Source of the DNA: Paramacrobiotus richtersi | Taxonomy: Eukaryota > Tardigrada > Eutardigrada > Parachela > Macrobiotidae | DNA length: 64,000 bases | Reading direction: 5' to 3' | Assembly: GCA_034698045.1 (NCBI GenBank) | Contig: JAQGAU010000012.1 | Span: 1-64,000 of the forward strand | Part shown: piece by piece, positions 12,050 to 23,000 of the stretch | Numbering within the stretch: the first letter of the stretch is position 1 | How the letters are laid out: each line of letters begins with the position of its first letter | Program-made: the position numbers and the translations under genes | Notes under the pieces: model-generated | Database searches by the model: none | Seen by the model: only the letters and a program-made list of their open reading frames with translations | What the model was told of the DNA's origin: nothing

Positions 12050-12213
12050 CAATATTATGTTTACTTCACAAGCGACTTCTACAAAATAGCCTGTATGCCC
12101 CTGTGGAAGTACTGGTGCTTTTGGACGTGTTTTGTTCGCTGAGCAAGGTTACTTTGTACTTCTTGGGTTTGGATGACCGGAAGGAGACTGTGAAGTTTGT
12201 TCTCTCCTGGTAA
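12050..12213 (+). pseudogene. F-box gene relic E, exon 2 fragment fused to exon 3
   Basis: The first half reads like the exon 2 segment after the F-box (LLQNSLYAPVEVLVLLD, compare LIQNAMHDPVERLVLSD in copy C). The second half reads like the end of exon 3 (SKVTLYFLGLDD through KFVLSW-stop). The two are joined directly, without the rest of exon 2 or the intron, so about 0.8 kb is missing relative to copy C. The 3' flank continues as in the other copies. It is a small deletion derivative lying 530 bp downstream of its intact relative. Confidence 0.75.
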
Positions 12214-12640
12214 ACACCGGATATGCAGCAGGGATAGACGGAATGATATTTTCCATTCAGCTCCGACGATCGCAGTTTTGCGTCATGCGGTCGAGGAACT
12301 TTCTATAGTTTGCACGCATTTTTTATAAATATAATCAGCCATGGTTTAATTTTGTCTCGTAAGAGTGTGTGGCCACTTGTGAGTGTCGAAACAGTATTGT
12401 TTACAGGCTCTTTGCAGCTGTAATATTTCTGGAGATGGGAGTTTTTAATATTATGGTACCGATTTGTGTAGTAAAAACAGTCGGATGCTTATCCTTGTAG
12501 TCTCCGTATAAAAACCGTAAACAAGAAAGCTGTGTGTACAATAGAATCTACTGTAAATCTGGCACTTCTATGACCGTGGCACTGAATATACTACAAATGT
12601 TTTGATTTGCTATCATACTCCAGATTCCAGAAGTCTGAAG
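12214..12640 (+). repeat. F-box-gene 3' flank, copy 3 of 3
   Basis: After the relic stop codon the sequence follows the same block order as the flank of copy C ('agggatagacggaatgat', 'cttgtgagtgtcgaaacagtat', 'ctttgcagctgtaatatttctgg'). It is closer to the copy B flank than to that of copy C in the middle part. Confidence 0.7.
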
Positions 12641-12935
12641 TTGGCGTGGAACTCTTCGAATGGTGCATATTCGTCCTTTAGAGCTTGATCGGCTTCGATT
12701 TCTGGATACGGTTAAGACAGAGTCATTACTATTGTACTTCAGGAAATGGCGATCTGGAACTTATTTTCAGCTAGTGCGAGGCAAAACAGCCGATATCACA
12801 TAATATGGGGATACTCGCAGTACTATTAATTTTTAGCTAGTGCAGGAGTTTATGAAGGTCACCCTTTTATTACGATAATAAGCATGGTAGCAGCGATACA
12901 AGTTACATGTACAGTTATCCGTAATTTAAATTTTA

Positions 12936-13013
12936 AAAGGGGTGCCTATAGTGATTCGGGGTGCAATGGGGGTGCCTATAGTGAAACGGGGTGTATGGGG
13001 GTGCCTATAGTGG
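12936..13013. repeat. Short tandem array of a ~29-bp unit, array 2
   Basis: Three units of 'ggtgcctatagtgaaacgg' type, spaced 29-30 bp, follow the lead-in 'ttttaaaagg'. This matches array 1 at 6167-6244. Both arrays lie between decayed gene copies. Confidence 0.85.
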
Positions 13014-13129
13014 TACCCTAATTATTAAGTTAGGCGCTTAACGTAAAAGAGAAGCGAACTAATCAGCTGTGCGATTTGAAGCAGAATGTTGTATGTACAG
13101 AAAGGCGAAAAAAACCGTTTAACGTCCGA

Positions 13130-14560
13130 CAGACATTCATGAATCATGATGCAAAACAAAGTGACCTTTGGATTATCGGAAGTAAAACCGCTTTGGTGGT
13201 TCACCAGTAATCTGCCTCGCGATAGAGCGAATTTATTCTCGACTGCGGATTCACTGGGCAAACTCGTCCTTGTACTAGCTGCTGGTATAGCTGCACGTCA
13301 CCTGTTATTTTTGGAATAACCGATACAAGTACAGATGTTGTTGCAGAGAAAGCGCGAAGAACAGCGATAACTCTTACTACCCGAGTTATTGCTGGAATGA
13401 CGCTCTTCTTTGTTATTGCCACACAAATCGTGAACTTAGTAGCACCATTGCTTGCAAATAGCTAACTACAATTTGACACCAGGATCTGCAGTACAAAAAC
13501 GTACGTAACCGCAAATAAAGGCTGCAAATTCAAACTACATTGCCAATAATGGCAAAACCAAGTTTCTTAAAAAGAATAGTGAACAAATCGGTTGAAAAGT
13601 ATTCGACTGATGAGCGCAAAAAGCTGTGTGCGGTCAAGCAGTGGAACAGATGTCACATATATTAGTTATCTGTACAATTTTCACCGACTACTGGACCAAA
13701 CCTGGTATGAATATGTATAAGCCTAGGCTGGGCATATGAAAAGGTCAAGCCCACGCGAATACTTAAAAAAAACTCCTAGATGCAGTTCGCAAAGTTCGTA
13801 TAGATACGCACTGTGATACAGACTACAGAAGATCTCAGAAAGGCGATTTTAACGGGATAGTTTGCTGTAAAGCTGACGTGTTCCAAACGGCATTTTTACC
13901 TGACTGTTCTTGCTTGTAAATCGTAGAAAAGTGCAGCAAACGATAGAACAAAAGCTAAAAAGATTTAAGACCAACACGAAAAATCTGTTAACCGTACTCA
14001 AAACGTTTTGATTGGGTTGACAACTGTACAAAATTTTTATTGTTGTCACCGCCTGGGTTGCCTATCTCTCTTACTTCTACCGTAGTATATTCAGCGTTGT
14101 TCCGTATACTGGCCTTGTCTCGTGAAAAAGTGCAGAAAACGATCGAGCAAAAACTTACATACAATGACTAACATCCAAAAGATGTTAGCCGTATGAAGTA
14201 TTCAAACCATTCAGTCACTGTCACTGACTGGGCTATAAAAGTGAATTGGCGATTGATTTACTGATGTGTCGCTAATTAAATTATAACAACGCACCAATTA
14301 CACGACGGGACGACGAAATTACATAATTGTTGTACGGTAATTAACACGACATTAAATGCCGGGTTCGGAATAGATTCAAACTTCAGCGTACGATTCCAGT
14401 GATCGATTCCATAGCAGCCGAAATCATTGCCGCAAAGTATTACGCGAGAAAAAACTTTTTATCTGTTGGGACGACAGTCTTAGAAGTCATAAAAGAAAAC
14501 ATTCCGGAGAATAATTTTCGTCATTTTTTACACCAGTTAACGGCTGAAACATTTCCTCCG
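13130..14560 (+). pseudogene. Decayed receptor guanylate cyclase fragment
   Basis: Four pieces match exons of the intact cyclase genes at 20-40 kb, in the right order. About 13140-13280 matches the exon before the membrane segment (VTFGLSEVKPL, compare VTFKLSEVKPL). 13347-13432 matches the membrane exon (ARRTAITL through ATQIV), still preceded by a ttgcag acceptor. About 14205-14270 matches the kinase-homology piece ending in the LAIDLLR-like motif. About 14400-14500 matches AAEIIAAK and VGTTVLEV. The parts between have lost similarity, and the cyclase domain and ligand domain are absent. This is an old host gene relic. It lies upstream of the intact array and on the same strand, so the array once reached further left or a piece was copied here. 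Confidence 0.75.
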
Positions 14561-14639
14561 CGCCCTTCAGTACGTATAGTGCACTGTGCAGAATGAATTC
14601 ATGCGGTGTACTGTTGGTTACTGACACAGCCAAGTAATA

Positions 14640-15634
14640 CTGGATTCATACTTATCTGTTTGGGCCAAAACAGAACGAAAACCAAAACAGACGGGAAAAG
14701 TATGAGGATACGAAAACAGATTTTCTGTGTGCGCACAAACAGAAAGTATGAACGCGCTAAACAGATTCCAAACAGTTTTCTGTTTGGATCTGTTTCGTAT
14801 GTTTGGGGCGTATTCAAAATGATTTCCCGAAACAGAAATTTCACATATCGACCAATGGTCATCAAGTTGAACTGTGATGTAGAGCTACTCTTTCCCGCGA
14901 AAATGTACACACCGGTTGGAAAATGAATTGTGTCGACAAATGCTCAATTTACTTACACTTCAATAATAAGACCATAATACATAATAATACATTGTTTCGC
15001 TTATGTGGTTACATTACATTAAACGTTTCACGTTTCGCAAACATGTATGAAGTTGGTTAAAAAATCATTTAGTCTAAAGCCGGAAAAGTTAATACCCGTT
15101 TTTAGCTGGGGATCGAACAAAAAAGAATGATAACAATGTAGCGCTAAGTGCAGAATTCTTACTGAAAAAGTTTGTCGCTGCTATGCGCCAAAAAAACGAT
15201 GGTATGATCCTGTATATACGGGAATAATTACGAAAATTATTGTAATAATGAGGGTTTACTTGAGTCGGCCCAACCAAATTTTTTTTGCTGCAGTAAGATA
15301 GAATTGACTTCTGCCCTAATTGTTTGGACTGAACGTTATTACATATCTGTGCATCATGTGTCGTTACGATGTTTGCATGTACATCGTATTAATATTACTA
15401 TTATTATTTATGTTTTCTTTCTATGCTGCACATGTACATCTACCGCAGGGCGGAGTATATTTCAAACAGATCTGAAAAGTATGAGCAACCCACGAAACAG
15501 GCAGAGCTAAAACATGTCTAGGAAACAGGAAAATGTTTCAGTCTCCGAGACAGAAGTTCTGTTTGGATCTGTTTCAAAAACAGAAAAAGATTTCCTGTTT
15601 CTGTTTTGCGCAAAACAGAAAAGTATGAATCCAG
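14640..15634. mobile_element. Non-autonomous DNA transposon (MITE-like) with TIRs and TA flanks
   Basis: The left end reads 'ctggattcatacttatctg' and the right end is its reverse complement with one change ('aaaagtatgaatccag'). Similarity between the ends continues for about 37 bp. Both ends are flanked by TA (14638-14639 and 15635-15636), as expected for a target-site duplication of the Tc1/mariner type. Each terminal repeat carries a palindrome built on ctgttt/aaacag; at the right end it is the perfect 18-mer 'ctgttttgcgcaaaacag' (15601-15618). The hexamer aaacag/ctgttt recurs many times in the first 200 and last 150 bp. No transposase frame is visible in the 995 bp, so it would need an enzyme supplied elsewhere. 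Confidence 0.8.
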
Positions 15635-15636
15635 TA

Positions 15637-16402
15637 TAAGATTTCGTTAGGAAATTTTCGTTATGAATTAGGAGAGTGGCAAGCAGTGGCCGGCATACCA
15701 GTTGTACATATGCAGGGATTCCTAATTGTTGTGCACACTTGACAAAGCTGACCAGAAGAAGTGCAACACGCGCGATACAACCGAAAGCGAAAAACTGGTA
15801 CCATCTGTACAGATCTCTGTAGATGGTCGACGCCCATTCTAAACAAAAGCAAAAATAGCCCTCCAGACTAATTTCATTTTATGGAAAGAGTCCTTGAATT
15901 AGCCGACAAAAACGCCGTAACAGCGATGGGGATAAGATACTTGACATCCTGTAACGCTGTCATCCATAAGTATACCTTTATCACGGACCCATAGTTATAC
16001 CGAATGCTCGTATGAATATGATGTTGTCAAGCATTACAACAAATAAATACAACATAACAGAATACGTACTTGTGATCTGACAAGTGAGGACAGAATCGCT
16101 TAAGTATGTAACACATGTATGTTTTGCATTTTTCATACAATGACTCCAGCGACAAACATCAGACCATTTTACTATGGGAAGCTTTATCATGGTATCTTTA
16201 GTAATTAGGAAACTGTCAAACAATAGTACCACAGGTTAAAGTTTTCAAAATTAGTACCACATTTCCCAACTATTTTGCTGTAAGAAACTAGATAAAGCGT
16301 ACACCGCCAAAACCCATATGAAAAACCAAAGTTATACGCAGGTCGCGCTCATCTATGCTGACATGAAGATGATCCCATTCATCCGTGTTGTGTACCCACT
16401 AC
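15637..16402. other. Stretch without a recognised gene
   Basis: Between the right end of the TIR element and the last exon of F-box copy D. It probably includes the 3' UTR of copy D. No other exon or repeat is apparent. Confidence 0.5.
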
Positions 16403-18715
16403 TTACCAGGAGAGAACAAAGTCCAGAATCCACTTTGAGGACACCCTGGTTTCACTCACAATACGCAGGTTGTGCAAACTGATCTTGCTCAGCTGGTCTA
16501 AATCCAAACTGTCCACGTTATCCGCAGTCCAGACTCGATTGCGATAATTTGCGTCATCGCGTGGATCACCACTCTGAACGTCGTTGAGTACCTATCAAGC
16601 AATACCACACGGTTTAATGAGTGTTGGGATCAATGTCGAACCTCATCAATGCGCGGTTCAACACCCTGACCGTTCAACTCGCATTTCATGGCGCGCAGGT
16701 GACAAGTCACCTTGATGCAAGATGCTGCACCGCCGAATGTTTTCAACAACAAAGATCGCAAATCGCGAGCGAATACATGTTTATTTTCGTTTTCAAAACC
16801 ACTTACTCCCACGCACGCTAAAACAATATAAATACCGCTTACGTACGCACCAAAACCATATTAAAATTCAGACAAATTCGCGCACGCCGGTTGATTAACG
16901 AGTTTTAACGACAATAACGCACACGAAACGTTATGAACGATTCAGAACTTACATTCGCTACGTGCGATAGTTGGCAAGAATGTTTCAGACTTTTGATCCA
17001 AGCCAGCACCTGCTGGCGTTGTACATGATCCAAATCCGGCAAACTGTCATCCATCCGAGACCACAATTCCTTAACAGTCAAACCTCCAATAATCTGACCA
17101 GTTCTAATACGTACATTTGCGCATCTCTGTGAATAGCTGCGCAGACGTGCCTCAACGTTACGCAGTATCAGATGCTGGCACGCGCCTGCCATTCCGTTCA
17201 ATTCTTCTACCAAACGGTCAATGGCGCCTGCAAAGCCGCGCTCCTTGGATTCATAACCATCCACTCCCACCAACCACACCACATCCGACAGCACCAGTCG
17301 TTCCACGGGGGCATGCATGCCATTTTGCATCAGAGTGCGGAACAAACGACCACTGCAGAACATCGTTTCCCTGGCGTTGTAAAAGCCCGCGTTGATGATG
17401 AGCTTGGTGTGCGGTGTCCAGGCATGGTACAGGCTGGCCACAGACAAACAACTCTGGCATTGGTTACTGTAGGATATGCGCAGCTCCTGCTTAATGTGGG
17501 GCAGCGTAAGCATCCTGTCCCAGTAAGCGCACACACGACGCAGTCTGCTCTGGTCCGCACTGTCGAGATATTCCAACACGCAAGTTAAGATATCCCTTGG
17601 CAATGACTGAATATCAGTCGCAACGGTAGGTAGATCAGACTGCGTTCCCTCTTCTTCCGACGAATCCAGATCCGCTTCAGAAAGCTTCCGTTTACGCTGT
17701 TTCTGCCGGCTCTCGTAAGTTTTTGCCGCCTCTTCAAGCAACAAGCGCAGGTTATCTCCCTACGGAAAAGTAGTACAAGTTAATAGGCACCAAATACAAA
17801 CTCCCTACTTGACTTCGCCACAGCAACAAAGCCAATTGTCCACCACAAGTGATACTGGTCGAAGCAATCGTAAATCGAAGCAATAGAAAAATATGCAATA
17901 TGCGTGTAATATAAATATTTCGGAGCTTCCATGAAATGAAAAAAGCTAACACCTTCCACAAAAGTCAGAAAGCTGTCTCAAAAGGTAGTTTAAATAAACT
18001 GTTTCAATAAGCTGTCGAAACATACATGTTATGAAATGCCGATTGTTGCTTGACTTACCGCTCTCTTAACGGCGCGCATCTGCCACTTCTTTGGCAGATA
18101 ACTGTTGCCGATAGCGATGAAATCTAGCACATCATCGTCCATGCTAACTGCGCGGATTAAGGTTCTTGTACGCCAGATTTCTCCTCCACTTGTCTCATTC
18201 AAGATATCGACAATTTCCTGAGCAGACGCAGCACCACGACTATATCCTTTAGGCAGGCCAAGCTTATGTTTGACAAACTGGTCTTTCTCCACGCGCAGCT
18301 GCTCGAGCTCCGTGTCGGTGTGCGGGCTTCGGATTTGGTGTCCATGCGCGACAATTGTCAGTGGCCCGTTTGGCACCGCAACTTGCACTAAACCGAAACT
18401 ATCAGTAGACTCAAAGAACGCAGCGAGCAGAGTTCCTGGGTACCACGTTCGGGGTTCCTTGGAACTGCGCTGCAGCAATACTTCCACTGAAGTTCTCCCA
18501 TCGGCAATGGCAGTCTTGTCCCGAAACTGCTCTCGACTGTAGCGGTACACTCGCTCAAACGGTACGAACTGGGATGCGGGATCTCCGTTGCAGTCCCAGT
18601 CGATCATGAGACCACCCTGGGTGCAGTCGACAATCTTCCCGTGCTGGAACAATCCGTTATCTCCTCGGACATCAACCACGTTGCAGTCTGGCTCATTAGC
18701 CTGACGGTATGCCAT
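16403..18715 (-). CDS. F-box protein with FMRP-like Tudor-Tudor-KH0 N-terminus, copy D
   Basis: Exons (transcribed right to left) 18059-18715, 16953-17759 and 16403-16591, all phase 0, give about 550 aa. Residues 1-219 carry VVDVRGDNGLFQHGK and QFVPFERV (first Tudor-like unit), VEVLLQRSSKEPRTWYPG (second), and FVKHKLGLPKG followed by DFIAIGNSYLPK (KH0-like). FMRP has VEVRGSNGAF, RQIPFHDV and VEVYSRANEKEP at the same places, quoted from memory. Exon 2 starts with a coiled, charged stretch (QKQRKRKLSEADLDSSEEEG), a likely nuclear signal, then the F-box at about residues 272-310 (LPRDILTCVLEYLDSADQ). The C-terminal 240 residues have Leu-rich strands (VERLVLSDVVWL, HLILRNVEARL). No break is seen. 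It faces the cyclase array, sharing a 1.3-kb upstream region with it. Confidence 0.85.
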
Positions 18716-20020
18716 TTTTGCACTCAGAACCGTAATTCCAGGATCAAGCTAGACACAAGCCTGAAAGAAGTTCCTGTTATACAGTAATGTTATGTACAGA
18801 ATTTTCAGATTCGTTACGAATTCACACTTACAATGCTTGAATTTTGACCATGTGCCCAAAATCTAGAACTCTTTGCAGTGCAGACTATCAGATAGATTGG
18901 GTCTACGCCTGTACCCCTTGCGACGCATGTTGCGGCTGCATGTACCGTGTGGCAGTCAGATCTAGCCGCCTCAGTGGCAGCAATGTTCGCCGAACTAAAA
19001 AGGCAGCAGCAACATTTTATCGAATCCGGCCGCCAAAATAAACCAAAAGAAAGTAGTAAAGGGAACGCATCGGCATTGGCGACAGCACTGACGATATTAT
19101 GAATGTCCGAAACTGAGAAACTCATTACTCTTGTGGGAAGCACAGCACCGGAAATCGTGGAATCACTTTCAGTTACGCAGATTCGAGCTGCTCGCGGACA
19201 ATTGTGAGGAAGCGCTTTTTGCAGTTTGCATTCGGGTCATGTATTTGTATTTGCGCAGATGGGTTGAAAGGAAAGTCCAGCAATTGAATGTTCCTAAAAA
19301 GTTCGAATTACGGTAACTAAGAAATCTTTTAAAAGTATGTCATCCAACCCTACGGAAGTTTTAAAAAGTCGGTCTCCTGGCGGAGAATGACCCCACCCAG
19401 CGGCCTTGTTAGGGCATGCGCCCTGACTTGAGAGACAGATCTCCACTTACCATTCTAAGCTGACAGAATAAACTTGTCAGTTACAAGTGACCAGTTGTAA
19501 ATTTTACTTGTCACCTATCAGTTGTCACTGTTGCCAATGATGGGCGCGCAATGCTATACTGGGTGCATATTGCTAGGATTGTATTTGTGCACCGTGCACT
19601 GCTGAAGCATGCTGCCTTCGCAAAAAGAAGCATCCGTAAAACGGACCATATCGAATATTACTCTGCTTGTATATCCAGTCCCCCACAACCAAAATCATCT
19701 TGTATCCAATACCATCGGCAGACATCGTATGCTGGTGATGAAAATCAGTCGATTTATCGCACCTTTGTTCGACAAAAAGCAGCAATCAATACTGCCCGAA
19801 TATCGAACACAGGCAAAATAATGCTGACTCAGAGTATCTGCTTCTGCCTCCATTCCATATATAGCAACAACACTCGAGCATTTATCGGCTCTCCTGTAAA
19901 GGTTATTCCGGCAACCGAGTGCCCAGCTTTCATAGAGAAGAGTCGAAAACTGTGTCAGCTGACGCATCTTCCAGCCGTTCCTTAACGCGTACGGCAGTGA
20001 TTTCTAATCTGTTTGACATA
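18716..20020. other. Divergent upstream region of F-box copy D and guanylate cyclase 1
   Basis: No gene is visible. The right part (about 19740-19980) matches the region before cyclase gene 3 (34510-34710) in ordered blocks such as 'ctgttcgacaaa.agcagca' and 'atgctg.ctcagagtat'. This conserved block is a candidate promoter or 5' UTR. A TATA-like 'ccatatatagc' lies at about 19856-19865. A hairpin-forming 'agggcatgcgccct' lies near 19410. Confidence 0.45.
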
Positions 20021-23000
20021 ATGACCAAAGACATTGTTTTGTCTGTTGTTTTTGTTTTCCATGCATTGGTGCGCGAAGCGCAAGCATACATGTCCGAGGA
20101 CTTTACTGTGGAAATCATTTCGCCGGGAATTTCTTACGTGTCCAGTTTGAGTAGTCTCCCAATAACCGGACCTGCTATCGACATGGGAGTTGAAGACATC
20201 CAGAAGATTTACTCCAAACACTTCAAAGTCAAGTTAACGTATTTGTCCAGCCCATCCATTTTCAATTGTGATGACGCTGCGGCGGGCTTCGACTATCTGG
20301 TTTCGGATTATTATTACCGGACACGCATACCGGCCAACCTTACGGTGTTCACGTATCCAGGTGTGAGATCGCTAGTCTACGACCGTAATAGCTAAATTTT
20401 ATTTGGCAAAGCACCTTTCAGCCGTTGTTAAACGTACTGGCATACTTTCCTGAAAATGGTTACAAATGGACTTTCAGGTTGTTATATGGAAGCCATTGCA
20501 GTTGCGAAACTTGGAGCAGGTGAGGTCACAATGCGTATCTGTTCAGCCAGTACCCGTTACGGTGATACTTAAAACATGTTGTTCTGCAGGTTGGAATCAT
20601 CTAGTTCTTGTTGGGTAATTACTTGTAAGCTCAAAAGTACCGGAAAGTTCATTCTACACTTCTCCTTTGTTGTATTGATTAAAGGTTTTTGATGGTAAAG
20701 CGCCGATTGTTGTTTTAATTTTACGTTCCCTTAACGTGTTTTCGTTGCACCGTTAGTCGCTTATAACTTGTGACTTCGTGTGGGACCACTCGACGTCGTC
20801 TTCGATTATCGAATTCCAGTACCGGTATAACTGTCACACTTATAAGATGGCGAAGATCAATTGCAATGATGTCAGCAGACAGATAATTTCAAACGATTAA
20901 CCATGACATGCTGATTGTAGATCGTATAATGAAAACACATGGAGAAACAAAGCTCTGTACCCTAACCTGATTCAAGCTGGACCCATCATGGCCAGACCAA
21001 TCTTACTGGTTATGCTGGCACTCTTACAAAAGTATAGCTGGAAAACGGCCTATGCCGTTTGCGACAAAGGCGGCACTGCCGGGGCTGTTTCAGTGATTGG
21101 GAGCCAAGCAGTGACAGCGCGGTTACGTGCAACGCCTGGATTTGTGGCTTATTTGTCAACCGTCGATACCACCAAAAACGATACATTTAGTGCCGCAATT
21201 AAGGATATAAAGAACACAGCCCGAAGTATGGCGTACGTACGTACGTATCTTCAGAATTCTTCGGCACTTTCACCTGTTTTGTTGCAGTTATTACATTCTG
21301 GGGACACGCCAATTCGCTTCGGAAGTTCATGGTACTTTTGCCGTTGAGTTTTTAGAGAGAAACTTCCACTTATTGTTGTTTAAGATAGAGGCTTACCAAA
21401 ACAACATGACCAATGGCGATTATGTAAGCGCTGAATAAACATTATTCCTTTTTTCTATCATCCGAATTGTGCGTTTTAAGGTTTACATCGCGCTGGCACC
21501 TTTCGAATATCCCACTCCGCTGTATGGCAACATAACCTGGCAGAATAATGATGAATGGGACGAAGTAATCACTGTAGCACTACTTATATTAAAGGCATCA
21601 GTGTTTGATGGGGACCTTGAACGTGATGTGTTACTTGTTTTGCAGATCGCGTTTGCCGCATACCGATCGCTGTTCGTGGTTATCCCGAGTTCTTCAGGTG
21701 AGGAGGCTCGAAGCATCAGAGAGTCCATGTATCCAGAACTGAAACGGCGATCAAAACAAAAGTACAACTACACATACAGGCCAGATGATGTGGTAAGCAT
21801 AAAAAAGGTTGCATTTCTAGTATAGGTGCGCTGGATTCTGTCCACATTTCCTACTGTTACGCGTTTTTCCTTTCAGCCGAATCCGATCGTTATTACGCAG
21901 TACGCATGCCAGCACATGCTGGGCGCCATCATCAACGAAACATTAGCCAGCTTCAACGGATCTGTTTCCTTTGTGGAGCAAAGCGGCGGTTTAGCCAAAC
22001 TGTTCTGGAATCGGACGATTCCAACTCCGATAGGTCCGCTGAGCTTCGATGAAGTTGGCGAGCGAAGAGTTCAACAGGAGATACAACAAATGAATCTGAT
22101 AAATGGGCGTTTTGAGGTAACAACGGTTACTCATTGTCGAATTAAGCGACGATTAATTAGTCCTAACGTTCGCTAGCCATTCCTGGTGCAAAATCCGGTG
22201 ACCTTCAAACTATCTGAAGTAAAGCCGCTGGTATGGTTTACCGGTTATCTGCCTCGTGATATCCCTGAGTGCGGATTTACTGGACAAACTGGACCTTGTG
22301 CACTAGCTGCTGGTAAAGCTGCGCACTGTCGGTTACGTTTGGAATATCTAATTGAGTTCTGTTGCAGAGAATGCGCGAAGGACAACGATTGCTGTTATTA
22401 TTGGAGTTATTGGCGGGGTGGTAGTTTTCCTCGTTATTGCCATACAAATAGTGAGGTGGTACCATCGCTCCGCATATTGCGCACGCTATGAATAAGTACT
22501 GTATAGCAATCGTAATATTAATCCTGTAGGAAATTCACAGCGGAAGCGAAGCTCAAATCCATAAAGTATGATCTGGAAGAACCACTCAATTTTGACCGAA
22601 ATGTCTTGAATTCGAACCCGGTGAGAAGCAGCGTGGCTGTTGCGCCGTTCTGATTCAATTCATATGGTGACGTTAAGCGTTCCAAACTGCACGAATAGTT
22701 GCAAAAATTTCCAGTTGTCTTGTATTTACCAGCGAGCAGCGGATATCCACGAAATGGCTCTGTACAAAGACCAACCGGTTACCATAACGGTGCGTCGCAT
22801 TCCAAGTCAAAATAAGCCAAAGTTAGCGTCAAGAAGCCGAGAGTTTCTGTTATGCGCAAAAGCGGTAGGCGACTGTTTTCGGCGCTTTCCAGACGACAAA
22901 TCTGTGTTAAAGTGGCTTTTTAGACACTGGACCTCTTCCATCCCAATGTTACGCGTTTCTTTGGGATCGAGCTTGTGAAGGATTGTGTACTGTTCGTGCA

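Noticed and set aside
14599-14926. Open frames of about 100 codons on both strands at the left end of the TIR element
   Set aside because: They are made largely of the aaacag/ctgttt repeats and resemble no transposase.
19360-19450. A possible tRNA or small RNA around a GC-rich hairpin
   Set aside because: The agggcatgcgccct stem is only short and no cloverleaf or B-box could be fitted.
20615-20920. A possible extra exon between exons 3 and 4 of the cyclase genes, where other receptor cyclases have more sequence
   Set aside because: Exon 3 ends in phase 2 and the next exon starts with one base, so they join directly in all three genes. The region between shows no frame shared by the copies.
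21226-21347. Read-through of exon 4 of cyclase gene 1 past 21225, giving a longer open frame
   Set aside because: The sister genes show that the next coding block (TFWGHANSLRKF) is in another frame with only synonymous changes, so a 62-bp intron starting gtatgg is the better model.
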